NCBI RefSeq assembly: GCF_900156465.1
Contig: NZ_LT707064.1
Coordinates: 5,905,001-5,969,000, forward strand
Length of the DNA: 64,000 nucleotides
Reading direction: 5' to 3'
DNA from: Pseudomonas sp. 7SR1
GTDB lineage: Bacteria > Pseudomonadota > Gammaproteobacteria > Pseudomonadales > Pseudomonadaceae
Shown here: positions 35,361 to 44,404 of the stretch, one piece after another
Position numbering within the stretch: the stretch's first letter is position 1
Layout: every line of letters begins with the position of its first letter
Position numbers and translations under genes: made by a program
The notes under the pieces: generated by a model
Database searches by the model: none
The model's input: only the letters and a program-made list of their open reading frames with translations
Told to the model about the DNA's origin: nothing

Positions 35361-35641
35361 ACCCGGTCGTTATGGCCCAGGTCCCGCTCCGGATCGATCT
35401 GATCGCGCACCCGCTGCTTGAGCACCTTGGCCTCGGGGAAGCCGCCGTCGGCCTTGCGCTCCCAGAGCTGCACACCGTCGCAGCCAATGTGGAAAACCCC
35501 GCCAGTGCCCGGCACCAGGGAGACCTTGCCCAGATCGTCGCCGAAGGTGCTCAGCAGTTCCTGGGCCAGCCAGGCGGCACGCAGCAACCACTGGCATTGG
35601 GTGCAATAGGTGATGACGATTTCCGGTTTATGCTCGGTCAT
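35354..35641 (-). CDS. SelT/SelW/SelH (Rdx) family redox protein
   Basis: 95 aa. The thioredoxin-like Rdx family is recognised by VITYCTQCQWLLRAAWLAQELLSTF with a CxxC pair (C13, C16) in place of the Cys-Sec of selenoproteins, and by LVPGTGGVFHIGCDGVQLWERK. A thiol redox function is inferred from the family. It is divergent from plpD with only about 70 bp between. Confidence 0.87.
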   Translation of the reverse strand: MTEHKPEIVITYCTQCQWLLRAAWLAQELLSTFGDDLGKVSLVPGTGGVFHIGCDGVQLWERKADGGFPEAKVLKQRVRDQIDPERDLGHNDRVQ

Positions 35642-35712
35642 TGCGGGTCGACTCGTGGATTCGAAGGCATCGTTATAATACTCGCCTTTGACCGTCCGCC
35701 CCGAGATCGACG

Positions 35713-37914
35713 ATGCGCCGCCTGCTGCCTTGCCTGCTTCTGCTCCTGTTGCCCTTGTTCAGTCATGCCAACGAGCCTGCCGTCCAAACCCCGCGTCCGA
35801 AGATCGGCCTGGTGTTGTCCGGCGGCGCGGCACGAGGCCTGGCCCATATCGGCGTACTCAAGGCCCTGGAAGAACAGGGTATCCGGATCGACGCCATCGC
35901 CGGCACCAGCATGGGCGCCGTGATCGGCGGGCTGTACGCCTCCGGCTACAAGATCGACGAGCTGGAAAGACTCGCCCTGGAAATCGACTGGCAGCAGGCC
36001 CTGTCCGATGCCCCGCCGCGCAAGGACGTGCCGTTCCGGCGCAAGCAGGACGACCGTGACTTCCTGGTGAAACAGAAACTGAGCTTTCGCGATGACGGCA
36101 GCCTCGGCCTGCCATTGGGCGTCATCCAGGGGCAGAACCTGGCTCTGCTGCTCGAGAGCCTGCTGGCACATGCCAGCGACACCCGGGACTTCGACAAACT
36201 GCCGATCCCGTTCCGCGCCGTGGCGACCGACATCGCCAGCGGCGAAAAGGTGGTGTTCCGCAAGGGTCACTTGCCCAAGGTCATCCGCGCCAGCATGTCG
36301 ATCCCGGCGGTGTTCGCCCCGGTGGAGCTGGATGGCCGTCTGCTGGTGGACGGCGGCATGAGCGACAACATCCCGCTGGACGTGGCCAGGGAGATGGGCG
36401 TGGACATGGCCATTGTGGTGGACATCGGCACCCCGTTGCGCAACCGCAAGCAACTGGTGACGGTGCTCGACGTCCTGAACCAGTCGACCACCCTGATGAC
36501 CCGGCGCAATTCCCAAGAGCAACTGGCAACCCTGAAGAAAGACGACGTGCTGATCCAGCCGGCCCTGGCGAGCTTCGGCTCGACCGACTTCGGCCAGGCC
36601 CGGGAAATGATCGATGCCGGCTATCGCGCCACCCGGATTCTCCAGGCCCGCCTGGCCCACCTGCGGCCTCCCGAGCCGACCGATCCACAACTCATGGCCG
36701 CACGCACGCCCAGCGAACGGACACCGGTCATCACGGCCATTCGCGTGGAAAACGATTCGAAAGTGGGCGATGACGTGATTCGCTATTACATTCGCCAGCA
36801 GATCGGTGAGCCCCTGGACCTGGGCCGCCTGCAAACCGACATGGGCACGCTGTACGGCCTGGACTACTTCGAACAGGTGCAATATCGCGTGGTCCACAAG
36901 GGACCGGACAACACCCTGGTGATCAACGCCCGGGGCAAGCGCACCGGTACCGACTATCTGCGACTGGGCCTGAGCCTGTCGGACGATATGCGCGGCGACA
37001 GCGCCTTCAACCTCGGCGCCAGCTATCGGGTCAACGGCATCAATCGCCTGGGCGCAGAATGGCTGACCCGGGCCCAGATCGGCGACCGGCAGGAGTTGTA
37101 CAGCGAGTTCTATCAGCCGCTGGACGTAGGCTCGCGCTACTTCATCGCCCCCTACGGGCAATTCGAATCTCGCAACGTGGAATCGATCCTGGACAACGAC
37201 CCGGTCGCGCAATACCGCGTGGAGCGTTATGGCCTGGGCCTGAACCTGGGCCGCCAGATCGGCAACAGCGGCGAGATCCGTTTCGGGGTCGGCCAGGCCT
37301 GGGGCAAGGCGGACGTGCGCATCGGCGACCACGACCAACCCAGCGAGGACTTCAACGAAGGCTTCTACGAGCTGAAATACTCGTTCGACTCCCTCGACAA
37401 CGTGTACTTCCCCCACGAAGGCGAAGATCTCGGCCTGTCCTGGCGCCAGTACGATCCGGGCCTGGGCTCCGACCAGCGCTATCGCCAGTGGGAGCTGAAG
37501 CTGGACAAGGCCATGAGCAGTGGCCCGAACACGTTCATCCTCGGCGGGCGCTACGGGCGGACCCTCGACACGGCCGAGATCGTGACGTCGAGCTTCGTGC
37601 TCGGCGGCGCACGGCAGCTATCAGGCTTTCGCGAAGACGGCATTTCCGGGCAGAACATGAGCCTGATGCGCGCCGTTTACTACCGCCGGCTGACACCCCG
37701 AGCCTACCTGCCCCTGGATTTCCCACTGTACTTCGGCGGCTCGCTGGAGCGCGGTCGGGCCTGGAACAACGACAACGAATTCGACAGCGGCTACATCAAC
37801 GCCGCCAGCATTTTCCTGGGCTTCGACACACCGCTGGGCCCGCTGAACTTCAGCTACGGCTTCAACGACGACGATGAGCAGGCGGTGTACCTGAATCTGG
37901 GCCAGACGTTCTGA
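35713..37914 (+). CDS. plpD: Patatin-like phospholipase autotransporter PlpD (type Vd secretion)
   Basis: 733 aa with a Sec signal peptide (MRRLLPCLLLLLLPLFSHA). The patatin domain (about 28-320) has the oxyanion loop GGAARG, nucleophile Ser66 in GTSMG and Asp213 in VDGGMSDN, so the Ser-Asp dyad is intact. A POTRA-like domain (about 335-400, TPVITAIRVENDSKVGDDVIRYYI) joins it to a 16-strand BamA/Omp85-type barrel (about 405-733) ending in the outer-membrane signature YLNLGQTF. P. aeruginosa PlpD (PA3339, 728 aa) is a secreted class A1 phospholipase with the same build. Same-strand neighbours are absent, so it is probably monocistronic. Confidence 0.95.
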   Translation: MRRLLPCLLLLLLPLFSHANEPAVQTPRPKIGLVLSGGAARGLAHIGVLKALEEQGIRIDAIAGTSMGAVIGGLYASGYKIDELERLALEIDWQQALSDAPPRKDVPFRRKQDDRDFLVKQKLSFRDDGSLGLPLGVIQGQNLALLLESLLAHASDTRDFDKLPIPFRAVATDIASGEKVVFRKGHLPKVIRASMSIPAVFAPVELDGRLLVDGGMSDNIPLDVAREMGVDMAIVVDIGTPLRNRKQLVTVLDVLNQSTTLMTRRNSQEQLATLKKDDVLIQPALASFGSTDFGQAREMIDAGYRATRILQARLAHLRPPEPTDPQLMAARTPSERTPVITAIRVENDSKVGDDVIRYYIRQQIGEPLDLGRLQTDMGTLYGLDYFEQVQYRVVHKGPDNTLVINARGKRTGTDYLRLGLSLSDDMRGDSAFNLGASYRVNGINRLGAEWLTRAQIGDRQELYSEFYQPLDVGSRYFIAPYGQFESRNVESILDNDPVAQYRVERYGLGLNLGRQIGNSGEIRFGVGQAWGKADVRIGDHDQPSEDFNEGFYELKYSFDSLDNVYFPHEGEDLGLSWRQYDPGLGSDQRYRQWELKLDKAMSSGPNTFILGGRYGRTLDTAEIVTSSFVLGGARQLSGFREDGISGQNMSLMRAVYYRRLTPRAYLPLDFPLYFGGSLERGRAWNNDNEFDSGYINAASIFLGFDTPLGPLNFSYGFNDDDEQAVYLNLGQTF

Positions 37915-37946
37915 TGGCCAGGCAGGGAAGATTGGATCTCTGGACG

Positions 37947-37980
37947 GGCTTCTTCACGGGCCAGCCCGGGAAGAGGCCCA
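37947..37980. terminator. Long hairpin between convergent plpD and the FimV-like gene
   Basis: Arms GGGCTTCTTCACGGGC and GCCCGGGAAGAGGCCC pair over 16 positions with one mismatch, leaving a two-base loop. There is no T-run on either side, so it may be a REP-like structure that also blocks readthrough between the two convergent genes. Confidence 0.55.
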
Positions 37981-38007
37981 TCTCCCCTGGAGGCTTTTGA
38001 AGAAGTA

Positions 38008-39975
38008 TCAGCGAATCCCGGCCAACAGCACCCGCGCGGTCTGCTTGAGGGGTTCGTCGCCCTCCTGGAGCAGTTCTTCGAGCAACGTGATGGCGGTCTT
38101 GATGTCGCCATCGTCGATACAATTCTGCGCCTGCTCAAGCTTTTCCGAATGCTCCGATGCCTGTGGATCCGGAGAGGTCGCTTCGGGCTCCAGCGACAGC
38201 GGCTCGAGCTCCAGGGACTGCTCCTCATCGGCGAACCCGTCGAGGAAAGCATCGTCCAGTGACTCGGTTTCCAACGGCGCGCCCCATTGCAGCTCCGGTT
38301 CGTCGAAACCGGAAAGCGACAAATCGTCGAGGGCCAGTGGAGGCTCGACGTTTTTGCCGCCGGTGGCCTCCTGCCCTTCCTTGAGATCCCAGCTGGAATC
38401 CATGGACAGCTCATCCAGGTTCAGCTCGAACTCGCCCGGCGGGTGTAAAGGGGCCGGCTCGGGAGCGGGAGCAGGAACAGGAATTGGCGCCTGGGGCGCC
38501 GGGGGCACGGCCTCGGGTGCGCTGGCCACGGCGACCTTGGGATACTTTGCCCGGACCTCCTCCAGCGTCGAGGCATCGACTCCCTGCGTGGCCAAGTGAT
38601 GCTCCTGGACCTGGAAGCCGATGGCATCCCCCTGCTTGCCCAGCACATCCAGCAGCTTGAGGCCCAGGTCGGTGCGTTCCGGCTCCGCCAGCAGCGCGGC
38701 CCGGAGCAATCCCGCCGCTTCGGCGAAGCGGCCATAGGTCAGGTAGATCCCCACCCCTTCCAGCACGTCGCCCAGTGGGGTATCGCCATTATTGAACGAC
38801 GCGGCGACTTCTGGCGGGTCCGTCTCCACAGTCGTTCCATAGGTATCGGTGCTGTCCTCCAGCAGGGGGGCGGGACGCTCGGTCATCGACTCCGAACCGA
38901 CCTGGGCCTGTTGCCGGCGGCGAATGAACAATAACAAGGCGAGCAGCCCCAACAGGCCCACCAGCGCCGCCACCCATGACCAGTCGATGCCCCCAGGCTC
39001 CGCCACCGGTTGCGCGTCAGCCGGCGGGGTGTCATTCACAGCCTCCGCTGCGGGGGACGCCGTTGGCGCAGACACCGTGGCACCGGGAGCTGGGGTGAGC
39101 TCGGCCAGTTTCGTCTGCAGTTCGCTGATCTGCTGGCGCTGGCCGGCAATTTCTTCGTCCTGGGCCTGGAGCCGGGCCTGCAGCTCTTCGATGGTTTTCT
39201 GTTGCTGCTGGTTCTGCAGTACGCTGGCGGCCAGTTGCTCGTTGGAATCGGCAGGGGCCGGAGCCGTATCAGCAGGGGCAGGCAACACGGCCGAATCGGG
39301 CAGCAACAGGCGTTGACCGATGGAGAGCCGTTCGCTGCCGGGGTTCAGGGCCAGGATGCCCTGCATCAGCTCGTTGACCGAGGCACCGCTGCCCGCGTCA
39401 TGCAGGCGCTTGGCAATGATCCAGGGGTTGTCCCCCTGCACGACGGTGTAGCGCTTGCCTTGGGTCGCCGCAGGTGGCTTGATGGCTGGCGCCGCCTGGG
39501 TCGATGCCGCTGCCTTGGGCGTACTGGCGGTCGCGTCGGTGGCAGGTACGATAGCTGCCGTGCCTGGCGGGTCGATCAGCACCGTGTATTCACGCAGAAG
39601 GCGTCCATTGGGCTGATTGAGCTGCACCAGGAAATTGAGGAAAGGCTCTTCCACCGGTTTGCTGGAAGTCACCCGAATGAAACTGCGTTCGCCGCGCAGC
39701 ACCGGCGTAAATCGCAGGTTGCTCAGGAAAAACACCCGCTCCACGCCGGCCCGGCTGAAGTCGTCCGGGCTCGCCAGGCTGGCCGATAGATCGCCCTCTT
39801 CGAGCCCGGCCACATCCACCAGGGCAATATCGGCGCGCAACGGCTGGTTCAAGGCGGAATGAAGCGTGATTTCCCCAAGGCCCAGCGCTGACGCCAGAGC
39901 CGGATACCCCAAGGCACCCATGACCACTGACACGTTGACCCAACTGCGCAACGTGGACTGCAAACTTCCAAGCAT
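38008..39975 (-). CDS. FimV/HubP-like inner-membrane protein (LysM, coiled coil, TPR-like tail)
   Basis: 655 aa, AAGGG upstream of the ATG. A signal-like N-terminus ends near ALASA, followed by the FimV core (about 30-140, LGEITLHSALNQPLRADIALVDV). A LysM domain (about 175-225) has KRYTVVQGDNPWIIAKRLHD, and a coiled coil (about 245-300) is rich in Gln/Glu. A single membrane helix (about 333-352, VAALVGLLGLLALLLFI) precedes an acidic cytoplasmic part that ends in the FimV C-terminal domain (AQNCIDDGDIKTAITLLEELL). FimV organises cell poles for type IV pili and chemosensory systems. This protein is shorter than FimV (about 900 aa) and is probably the paralogue that neighbours plpD in P. aeruginosa. 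Confidence 0.85.
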   Translation of the reverse strand: MLGSLQSTLRSWVNVSVVMGALGYPALASALGLGEITLHSALNQPLRADIALVDVAGLEEGDLSASLASPDDFSRAGVERVFFLSNLRFTPVLRGERSFIRVTSSKPVEEPFLNFLVQLNQPNGRLLREYTVLIDPPGTAAIVPATDATASTPKAAASTQAAPAIKPPAATQGKRYTVVQGDNPWIIAKRLHDAGSGASVNELMQGILALNPGSERLSIGQRLLLPDSAVLPAPADTAPAPADSNEQLAASVLQNQQQQKTIEELQARLQAQDEEIAGQRQQISELQTKLAELTPAPGATVSAPTASPAAEAVNDTPPADAQPVAEPGGIDWSWVAALVGLLGLLALLLFIRRRQQAQVGSESMTERPAPLLEDSTDTYGTTVETDPPEVAASFNNGDTPLGDVLEGVGIYLTYGRFAEAAGLLRAALLAEPERTDLGLKLLDVLGKQGDAIGFQVQEHHLATQGVDASTLEEVRAKYPKVAVASAPEAVPPAPQAPIPVPAPAPEPAPLHPPGEFELNLDELSMDSSWDLKEGQEATGGKNVEPPLALDDLSLSGFDEPELQWGAPLETESLDDAFLDGFADEEQSLELEPLSLEPEATSPDPQASEHSEKLEQAQNCIDDGDIKTAITLLEELLQEGDEPLKQTARVLLAGIR

Positions 39976-40126
39976 GGGTATCCCTTTCGATGACCAGAAC
40001 AGCTTTCAATACGAGCGCAAGCTGGTGATCTCGTTCAGTTTCAGGTTGGGAAAACTGAACAAGAGCCCCCTATGGTTATAGTTCGCTAACCGCCGAATCT
40101 CAAAAGTCTGGCGCCAGGGATATGCC

Positions 40127-40561
40127 TCAGGACTTTTCCAGGTTGGCCAGGATCGTGCCGTGGACCCGCATGCACACCCGCATGTCCGCTTCGTCGACGC
40201 CTTCGAACAGCTCTCGACGCAGTTGGGTGGCAATGGTTTCGATCTGTTCGATCAACGGTCGGGCCGGTGCGCAAAGGACAATCTTCTTGGCCCGGCGGTC
40301 TTCGGCCACGGCCTGGCGTTGCACCAGCCCCTGGGTTTCCAGGCTGTCCAGCAGACGCGCCAGCGTCGGGCCTTCTACCGCGACGCTCTGGGCCAGTTCT
40401 CGCTGGGTCGGCGCATGTTCGAAACGGGCCAGGTGCAGCAGCACCAGCCAACGCGCCTGGGACAGGCCCAACCCGGCCAGGCGCCGGTCCAGTTCGGCAC
40501 GCCAGCCTCGAGACATTTGCGCCAATTGCATGCCAAAACGGTGTTGATCGGTCAACGACAT
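40127..40561 (-). CDS. MarR-family transcriptional regulator
   Basis: 144 aa. The winged helix-turn-helix is clear: LSQARWLVLLHLARFEHAPTQRELAQSVAVEGPTLARLLDSLETQGLVQRQAVAEDRRAKKIVL, with the conserved DRR-x-K wing. It is similar to the SlyA branch. It lies upstream of the FimV-like gene on the same strand, 151 bp apart. A perfect 13-bp palindrome just upstream of its own start suggests autoregulation. The ligand is not known. Confidence 0.9.
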   Translation of the reverse strand: MSLTDQHRFGMQLAQMSRGWRAELDRRLAGLGLSQARWLVLLHLARFEHAPTQRELAQSVAVEGPTLARLLDSLETQGLVQRQAVAEDRRAKKIVLCAPARPLIEQIETIATQLRRELFEGVDEADMRVCMRVHGTILANLEKS

Positions 40562-40592
40562 AGAAAACTCATCAGATCTTAAAATAAGAAAA

Positions 40593-40605
40593 ACTAATTA
40601 TTAGT
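40593..40605 (-). promoter_or_regulatory. Palindromic operator candidate of the MarR regulator
   Basis: ACTAATTATTAGT is a perfect 13-bp palindrome in an AT-rich stretch, 32-44 bp upstream of the marR-type start codon, where the promoter should lie. MarR proteins usually bind AT-rich palindromes overlapping their own promoter. Confidence 0.55.
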
Positions 40606-40689
40606 CAGCTAAGCATGCACATTGGAATCCGGCAAGGCCGTTTCCCATTGAATCGCGTACTGAATCGTTAAAGGTCCGCAACTCATTGA

Positions 40690-42816
40690 TCAGACTTCGA
40701 ATTCCGACTGCAAGGCAGCCCTCACGCAGTACAGGACGCCCTCCGGTACCCGACCGACGAACAGCGCGGCGACCTCCGATACCGAGGGCAACTCACCCTC
40801 GCCATCCAGGAAAGCGTCCTGCACTTCGCCCATCAACTCCTCGGGCAAGTCCAGTGCCTGTTCCAGGGATAGCTGCTGCATGCCGATGGCTTCGGCGAGC
40901 ATCGCATAGACGTTTTTTTCCGAGCACTGCAACTGCCCGGCGATTTGCAATGGCGTCATGCCCGCACGCGCCAGGGTGATGAGTTCGTGGCGTACGTCGG
41001 CCACCGACTTCGGCGTCTCGGCCTCCCCGCCCAATACCTGGAGGAACGCCTCGCCATAGCGTTCCAGCTTGCGCGCACCCACACCGCTGACCCGGGCCAT
41101 CTCCGCCAGGGAGGTGGGCTGGCTGCGCAGCATTTCCAGCAGCGTCGAGTCGGGAAAAATGACATAGGGCGGCACACCGTGTTCCTCGGCCAACTTGCGA
41201 CGCAAGGCGCGCAGGGCTTCCCACTGATCGCGCTCTTCGCCACGCACCAGCTGGCTGGCCTGGCTCTTGCCGCTCTTGACCGCCGTCGCCGGCTTGAGGT
41301 CCCGGCGCAGCTGGAGGCTGACCTCGCCCTTGAGCAAGGGCCGGCAACTGGCGCTCAGGCGCAGCCCGCCGTAGCCTTCCAGGTCGATGTCCGCCAGGCC
41401 GCGCGCCACGAGCTGTCGGAACAATGAACGCCATTCACTCTCGGAACGGTCCTTGCCGACACCGAACACCGACAGGTGCTGATGGCCGAAGCTGCGGACC
41501 TTCTCGTTGTCCTTGCCCAGCAAGACGTCCACCAGGTGCCCCACGCCATAGCGCTGCCCGGTGCGATAGATGGTCGACAGCGCCTGGCGGGCCGGTTCGG
41601 TGGCGTCCCAGGTTTCCACGCCGTCGACACAATTGTCGCAATGCCCGCAGGGTTGGGGCATGTCTTCGTCGAAATAGGCCAAAAGGGTCTGGCGCCGGCA
41701 GCGGGTTTCCTCGCACAGGGAAAGCATGGCGTCGAGCTTGTGTTGCTCCAGGCGCTTGTGGCGTTCGTCGCCTTCGGAGTTCTGCAGCATCTGCTTGAGC
41801 ATCACCACGTCCTGCAGGCCGTAGGCCATCCAGGCGTCGGCCGGCAAGCCATCGCGGCCGGCACGACCAGTTTCCTGGTAATAGGCCTCCAGGGACTTGG
41901 GCAGGTCCAGGTGCGCGACGAAACGTACGTTGGGTTTGTCGATGCCCATGCCGAACGCCACGGTGGCCACCATGATCAGGCCTTCTTCGTTGAGAAAGCG
42001 CTTCTGGTGATAGGCCCGCAGGTCATTGGGCAGGCCGGCGTGATACGGCAAGGCCGGAAAACCCTGCTCGCAGAGGAATGCGGCGACCTCATCGACCTTC
42101 TTGCGCGACAGGCAGTAGACAATGCCGGCATCGCTGCGGCGTTCGGCGAGGAATGCCAGCAACTGCTTGCGCGGCTGCTCCTTGGGCACGATGCGGTAGA
42201 AAATGTTGGGCCGGTCGAAACTGGAAAGGAATCGCTCGGCCTCCTGCAAATGCAGGCGCTCGACGATCTCTTCACGGGTACGCTTGTCGGCCGTGGCAGT
42301 CAGGGCGATGCGTGGCACGTCCGGGAATAGCTCCGCCAGTTGCCCCAATTGCAGGTATTCGCGACGGAAATCGTGGCCCCACTGGGACACGCAGTGGGCT
42401 TCGTCGATGGCGAACAGGGCGATTTCCAGGCTCTGCAGGAACGCCAGCATGCGTGGCTGCACCAGGCGTTCAGGGGCCAGGTACAGCATCTTTACTTCAC
42501 CGCGCTTGATCCGGGCCGCCAGCTCGCGCTGCTGGTCGGCATTCAAGGTGGAGTTCAACGAAGCAGCGGCAACCCCCAGCTCCTCGAGGGTGGCGACCTG
42601 GTCGTCCATCAGGGCGATCAGCGGCGATACCACCACCGCCAGGCCATTGCGCAACAGCGCCGGCACCTGGTAGCACAAGGATTTGCCGCCACCGGTGGGC
42701 ATCAGCACCAGGGCATCGCCGCCGCTGGCCACGCGCTCAATAATGGCACCCTGGCGGCCACGGAAACTGTCGTAGCCGAAGATGTCCTTGAGGACGCGTT
42801 GAGCCTGTTCGAGCAT
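40690..42816 (-). CDS. recQ: ATP-dependent DNA helicase RecQ
   Basis: 708 aa from the ATG at 42816 (TTTTGGAG upstream); in-frame extension to 43089 would run into REP DNA and has no helicase similarity. Helicase motifs include TGGGKS (Lys45), DEAH (138-141) followed by [10 protein letters not shown], and [10 protein letters not shown]. The zinc-binding subdomain has Cys373, 390, 393 and 396. RQC and HRDC domains (the latter around [24 protein letters not shown]) complete the standard layout. It works in RecF-pathway recombination and fork repair. Confidence 0.96.
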   Translation of the reverse strand: MLEQAQRVLKDIFGYDSFRGRQGAIIERVASGGDALVLMPTGGGKSLCYQVPALLRNGLAVVVSPLIALMDDQVATLEELGVAAASLNSTLNADQQRELAARIKRGEVKMLYLAPERLVQPRMLAFLQSLEIALFAIDEAHCVSQWGHDFRREYLQLGQLAELFPDVPRIALTATADKRTREEIVERLHLQEAERFLSSFDRPNIFYRIVPKEQPRKQLLAFLAERRSDAGIVYCLSRKKVDEVAAFLCEQGFPALPYHAGLPNDLRAYHQKRFLNEEGLIMVATVAFGMGIDKPNVRFVAHLDLPKSLEAYYQETGRAGRDGLPADAWMAYGLQDVVMLKQMLQNSEGDERHKRLEQHKLDAMLSLCEETRCRRQTLLAYFDEDMPQPCGHCDNCVDGVETWDATEPARQALSTIYRTGQRYGVGHLVDVLLGKDNEKVRSFGHQHLSVFGVGKDRSESEWRSLFRQLVARGLADIDLEGYGGLRLSASCRPLLKGEVSLQLRRDLKPATAVKSGKSQASQLVRGEERDQWEALRALRRKLAEEHGVPPYVIFPDSTLLEMLRSQPTSLAEMARVSGVGARKLERYGEAFLQVLGGEAETPKSVADVRHELITLARAGMTPLQIAGQLQCSEKNVYAMLAEAIGMQQLSLEQALDLPEELMGEVQDAFLDGEGELPSVSEVAALFVGRVPEGVLYCVRAALQSEFEV

Positions 42817-43019
42817 AGAAACTCCAAAAATCACCGAAACATCCCTGCAAGGCTGGTTCAGAATCGAAAAGGCTGCGCCGGCAAATCGTAAGGGCGCGTT
42901 TCGAACCGGCTGGACGCCGCAGGGCGTCACAAAACGCGGCAGTATACCCGAGGCCTTCGCCGCAGAGGGCGATGCTGACAAGAGGTGCTTCTGACTTTCA
43001 AAGCAAGCCAAGCTGTATG

Positions 43020-43159
43020 TGTGGCAAGGGGCTTCATTCCCGCCGAGCTGCGCAGCAGCCCCTCTCGGTTTATCGATTGGATCGCACACTCAAGTGACAT
43101 TGGGTCTGCTGCGCAGCCCAACGGGACGGTGCGACGTTTCGCTGAATCCCCTCGCCACA
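43020..43159. repeat. Nested REP pair (BIME-like) upstream of recQ
   Basis: Outer arms TGTGGCAAGGGG (43020-43031) and CCCCTCGCCACA (43148-43159) pair with one mismatch. Inner arms GCTGCGCAGCAG (43047-43058) and CTGCTGCGCAGC (43106-43117) pair perfectly. The 495-bp gene-free gap between recQ and the UPF0149 gene (42817-43311) consists mostly of this structure; I see nothing else in it apart from the promoters of the two divergent genes. Confidence 0.75.
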
Positions 43160-43311
43160 GGAGCCAGGCCGGGCCTTCCTTCTTCGGTATGTCCCCCGGC
43201 TTCTTGGGCAACCCAGCCCTTGCCGACAAGGCAAATGTGCCACGCGGCTGGCCTGGGCGCTCAAGAAGGCCTAGAATTCCCGCATTGTTTATTCCCCCAA
43301 GGTAGCCCGTA

Positions 43312-43899
43312 ATGTCCTTCGCTGAGCAACTGACCCGCCTGCAAGTCTTCCTCGACGCCGATGAGCTGCACGACGAAGCGCTGGATTACGTGGCCGCTCA
43401 TGGCTATCTGACCGCCCTCTCGATCTGCTCCGAGCAGGTGCCTGACCGGGAGTGGATCGACGCCCTGTTCGCCGAAGAGCCGCATTACACCGACGAAGCC
43501 CAGCGCATCGAGATCGAAGCCACCCTGGTGGGCCTCAAGGCCCATATCGCCCGCCAACTGGCCTCGGACGAAGAATTCGAACTGCCGTGCGAACTGGACC
43601 TGGGCGACGACCCGGACGACTCGGAACTGCGTGGCTGGTGCATCGGTTTCATGGAAGGCGTGTTCCTGCGCGAAGCGGCCTGGTTCGAAACCGCCGAAGA
43701 GGAAGTCAGCGAAATGCTGCTGCCGATCATGGTCGGTTCCGGCCTGTTCGACGAACAACCGGAGTTTTCCGACATCGCCGCCGATCCGAACCTGATGGAC
43801 GACATGATCGTGCAGATCCCGGAAGCCCTCACCGCCCTGTACCTGCTGTGCAACGCCCCGGACGAGAAACCGGCGATCCTCAAGCCGCGCCATCACTGA
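43312..43899 (+). CDS. YecA/UPF0149 family protein
   Basis: 195 aa. The helical acidic UPF0149 fold is recognised by DEALDYVAAHGYLTALSICSE, SDEEFELPCELDLGDDPDDSELRGWCIGFMEGVFLREAAWF and MLLPIMVGSGLFDEQPE. The C-terminal SEC-C zinc motif of longer YecA proteins is absent. The biochemical role of the family is not established. It is followed nine bp later by a DUF454 gene in the same direction. Confidence 0.85.
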   Translation: MSFAEQLTRLQVFLDADELHDEALDYVAAHGYLTALSICSEQVPDREWIDALFAEEPHYTDEAQRIEIEATLVGLKAHIARQLASDEEFELPCELDLGDDPDDSELRGWCIGFMEGVFLREAAWFETAEEEVSEMLLPIMVGSGLFDEQPEFSDIAADPNLMDDMIVQIPEALTALYLLCNAPDEKPAILKPRHH

Positions 43900-43907
43900 G
43901 CGACCGG

Positions 43908-44303
43908 GTGCCCGCGCCCATCGGCAAGCGCCCGCTGATCCTGCGTTACGCTCTGCTGGCCATCGGCTGGTTGAGCGTGGTGCTGGGGGTCATCGGTATC
44001 TTCATTCCCGTGCTGCCCACCACCCCTTTCCTGCTGCTGGCCGCCGCGTGCTTTGCCCGCAGTTCGCCGCGCTTCTATCGCTGGCTGGTCGGCCATCCGC
44101 GACTCGGCCCCTGGATCGCGGATTACCTCAGCGGCAACGGCATTCCCCTCAAGGGCAAGGTCTACGCCATCGCGCTGATGTGGGCGAGCATCCTTTTGTC
44201 CTGCTACCTGGTGCCCTTGCCTTGGGCGCGAGGGTTCATGTTGACCAGTGCGGTGCTGGTGACGATCTACATCCTCAGGCAGAAGACGCTGCACAAACCC
44301 TGA
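43908..44303 (+). CDS. DUF454 (YbaN-like) inner-membrane protein
   Basis: 131 aa if started at the GTG at 43908, the only plausible start because no ATG precedes the family domain; GAG lies seven nt upstream. The signature ALLAIGWLSVVLGVIGIFIPVLPTTPFLLLAAACFARSSPRFYRWL and the second pair of hydrophobic segments (AIALMWASILLSCYLV, GFMLTSAVLVTIYIL) fit the YbaN family of unknown function. It is probably co-transcribed with the UPF0149 gene. Confidence 0.83.
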   Translation: MPAPIGKRPLILRYALLAIGWLSVVLGVIGIFIPVLPTTPFLLLAAACFARSSPRFYRWLVGHPRLGPWIADYLSGNGIPLKGKVYAIALMWASILLSCYLVPLPWARGFMLTSAVLVTIYILRQKTLHKP

Positions 44304-44404
44304 AGCAAATGTACCCCGGTCCAGCCCCGACAATTAGCTGCTTGCCGCCCTTACCACAGAGGCTCGTTACCTTCCTTTACTAGCCGACCCAGGGCATCCC
44401 CCAT

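Noticed and set aside
35638..37416. A 592-codon minus-strand frame opposite plpD
   Set aside because: Antisense shadow; plpD has signal peptide, catalytic dyad and barrel on the plus strand.
42817..43089. Longer recQ reading with 91 extra N-terminal residues
   Set aside because: The extra codons run through REP DNA, and the ATG at 42816 has a good ribosome site and the standard RecQ beginning.
43452..43907. A longer form of the DUF454 protein starting inside the UPF0149 gene
   Set aside because: The upstream part is the +1 frame of a real gene; family similarity begins only after 43908.
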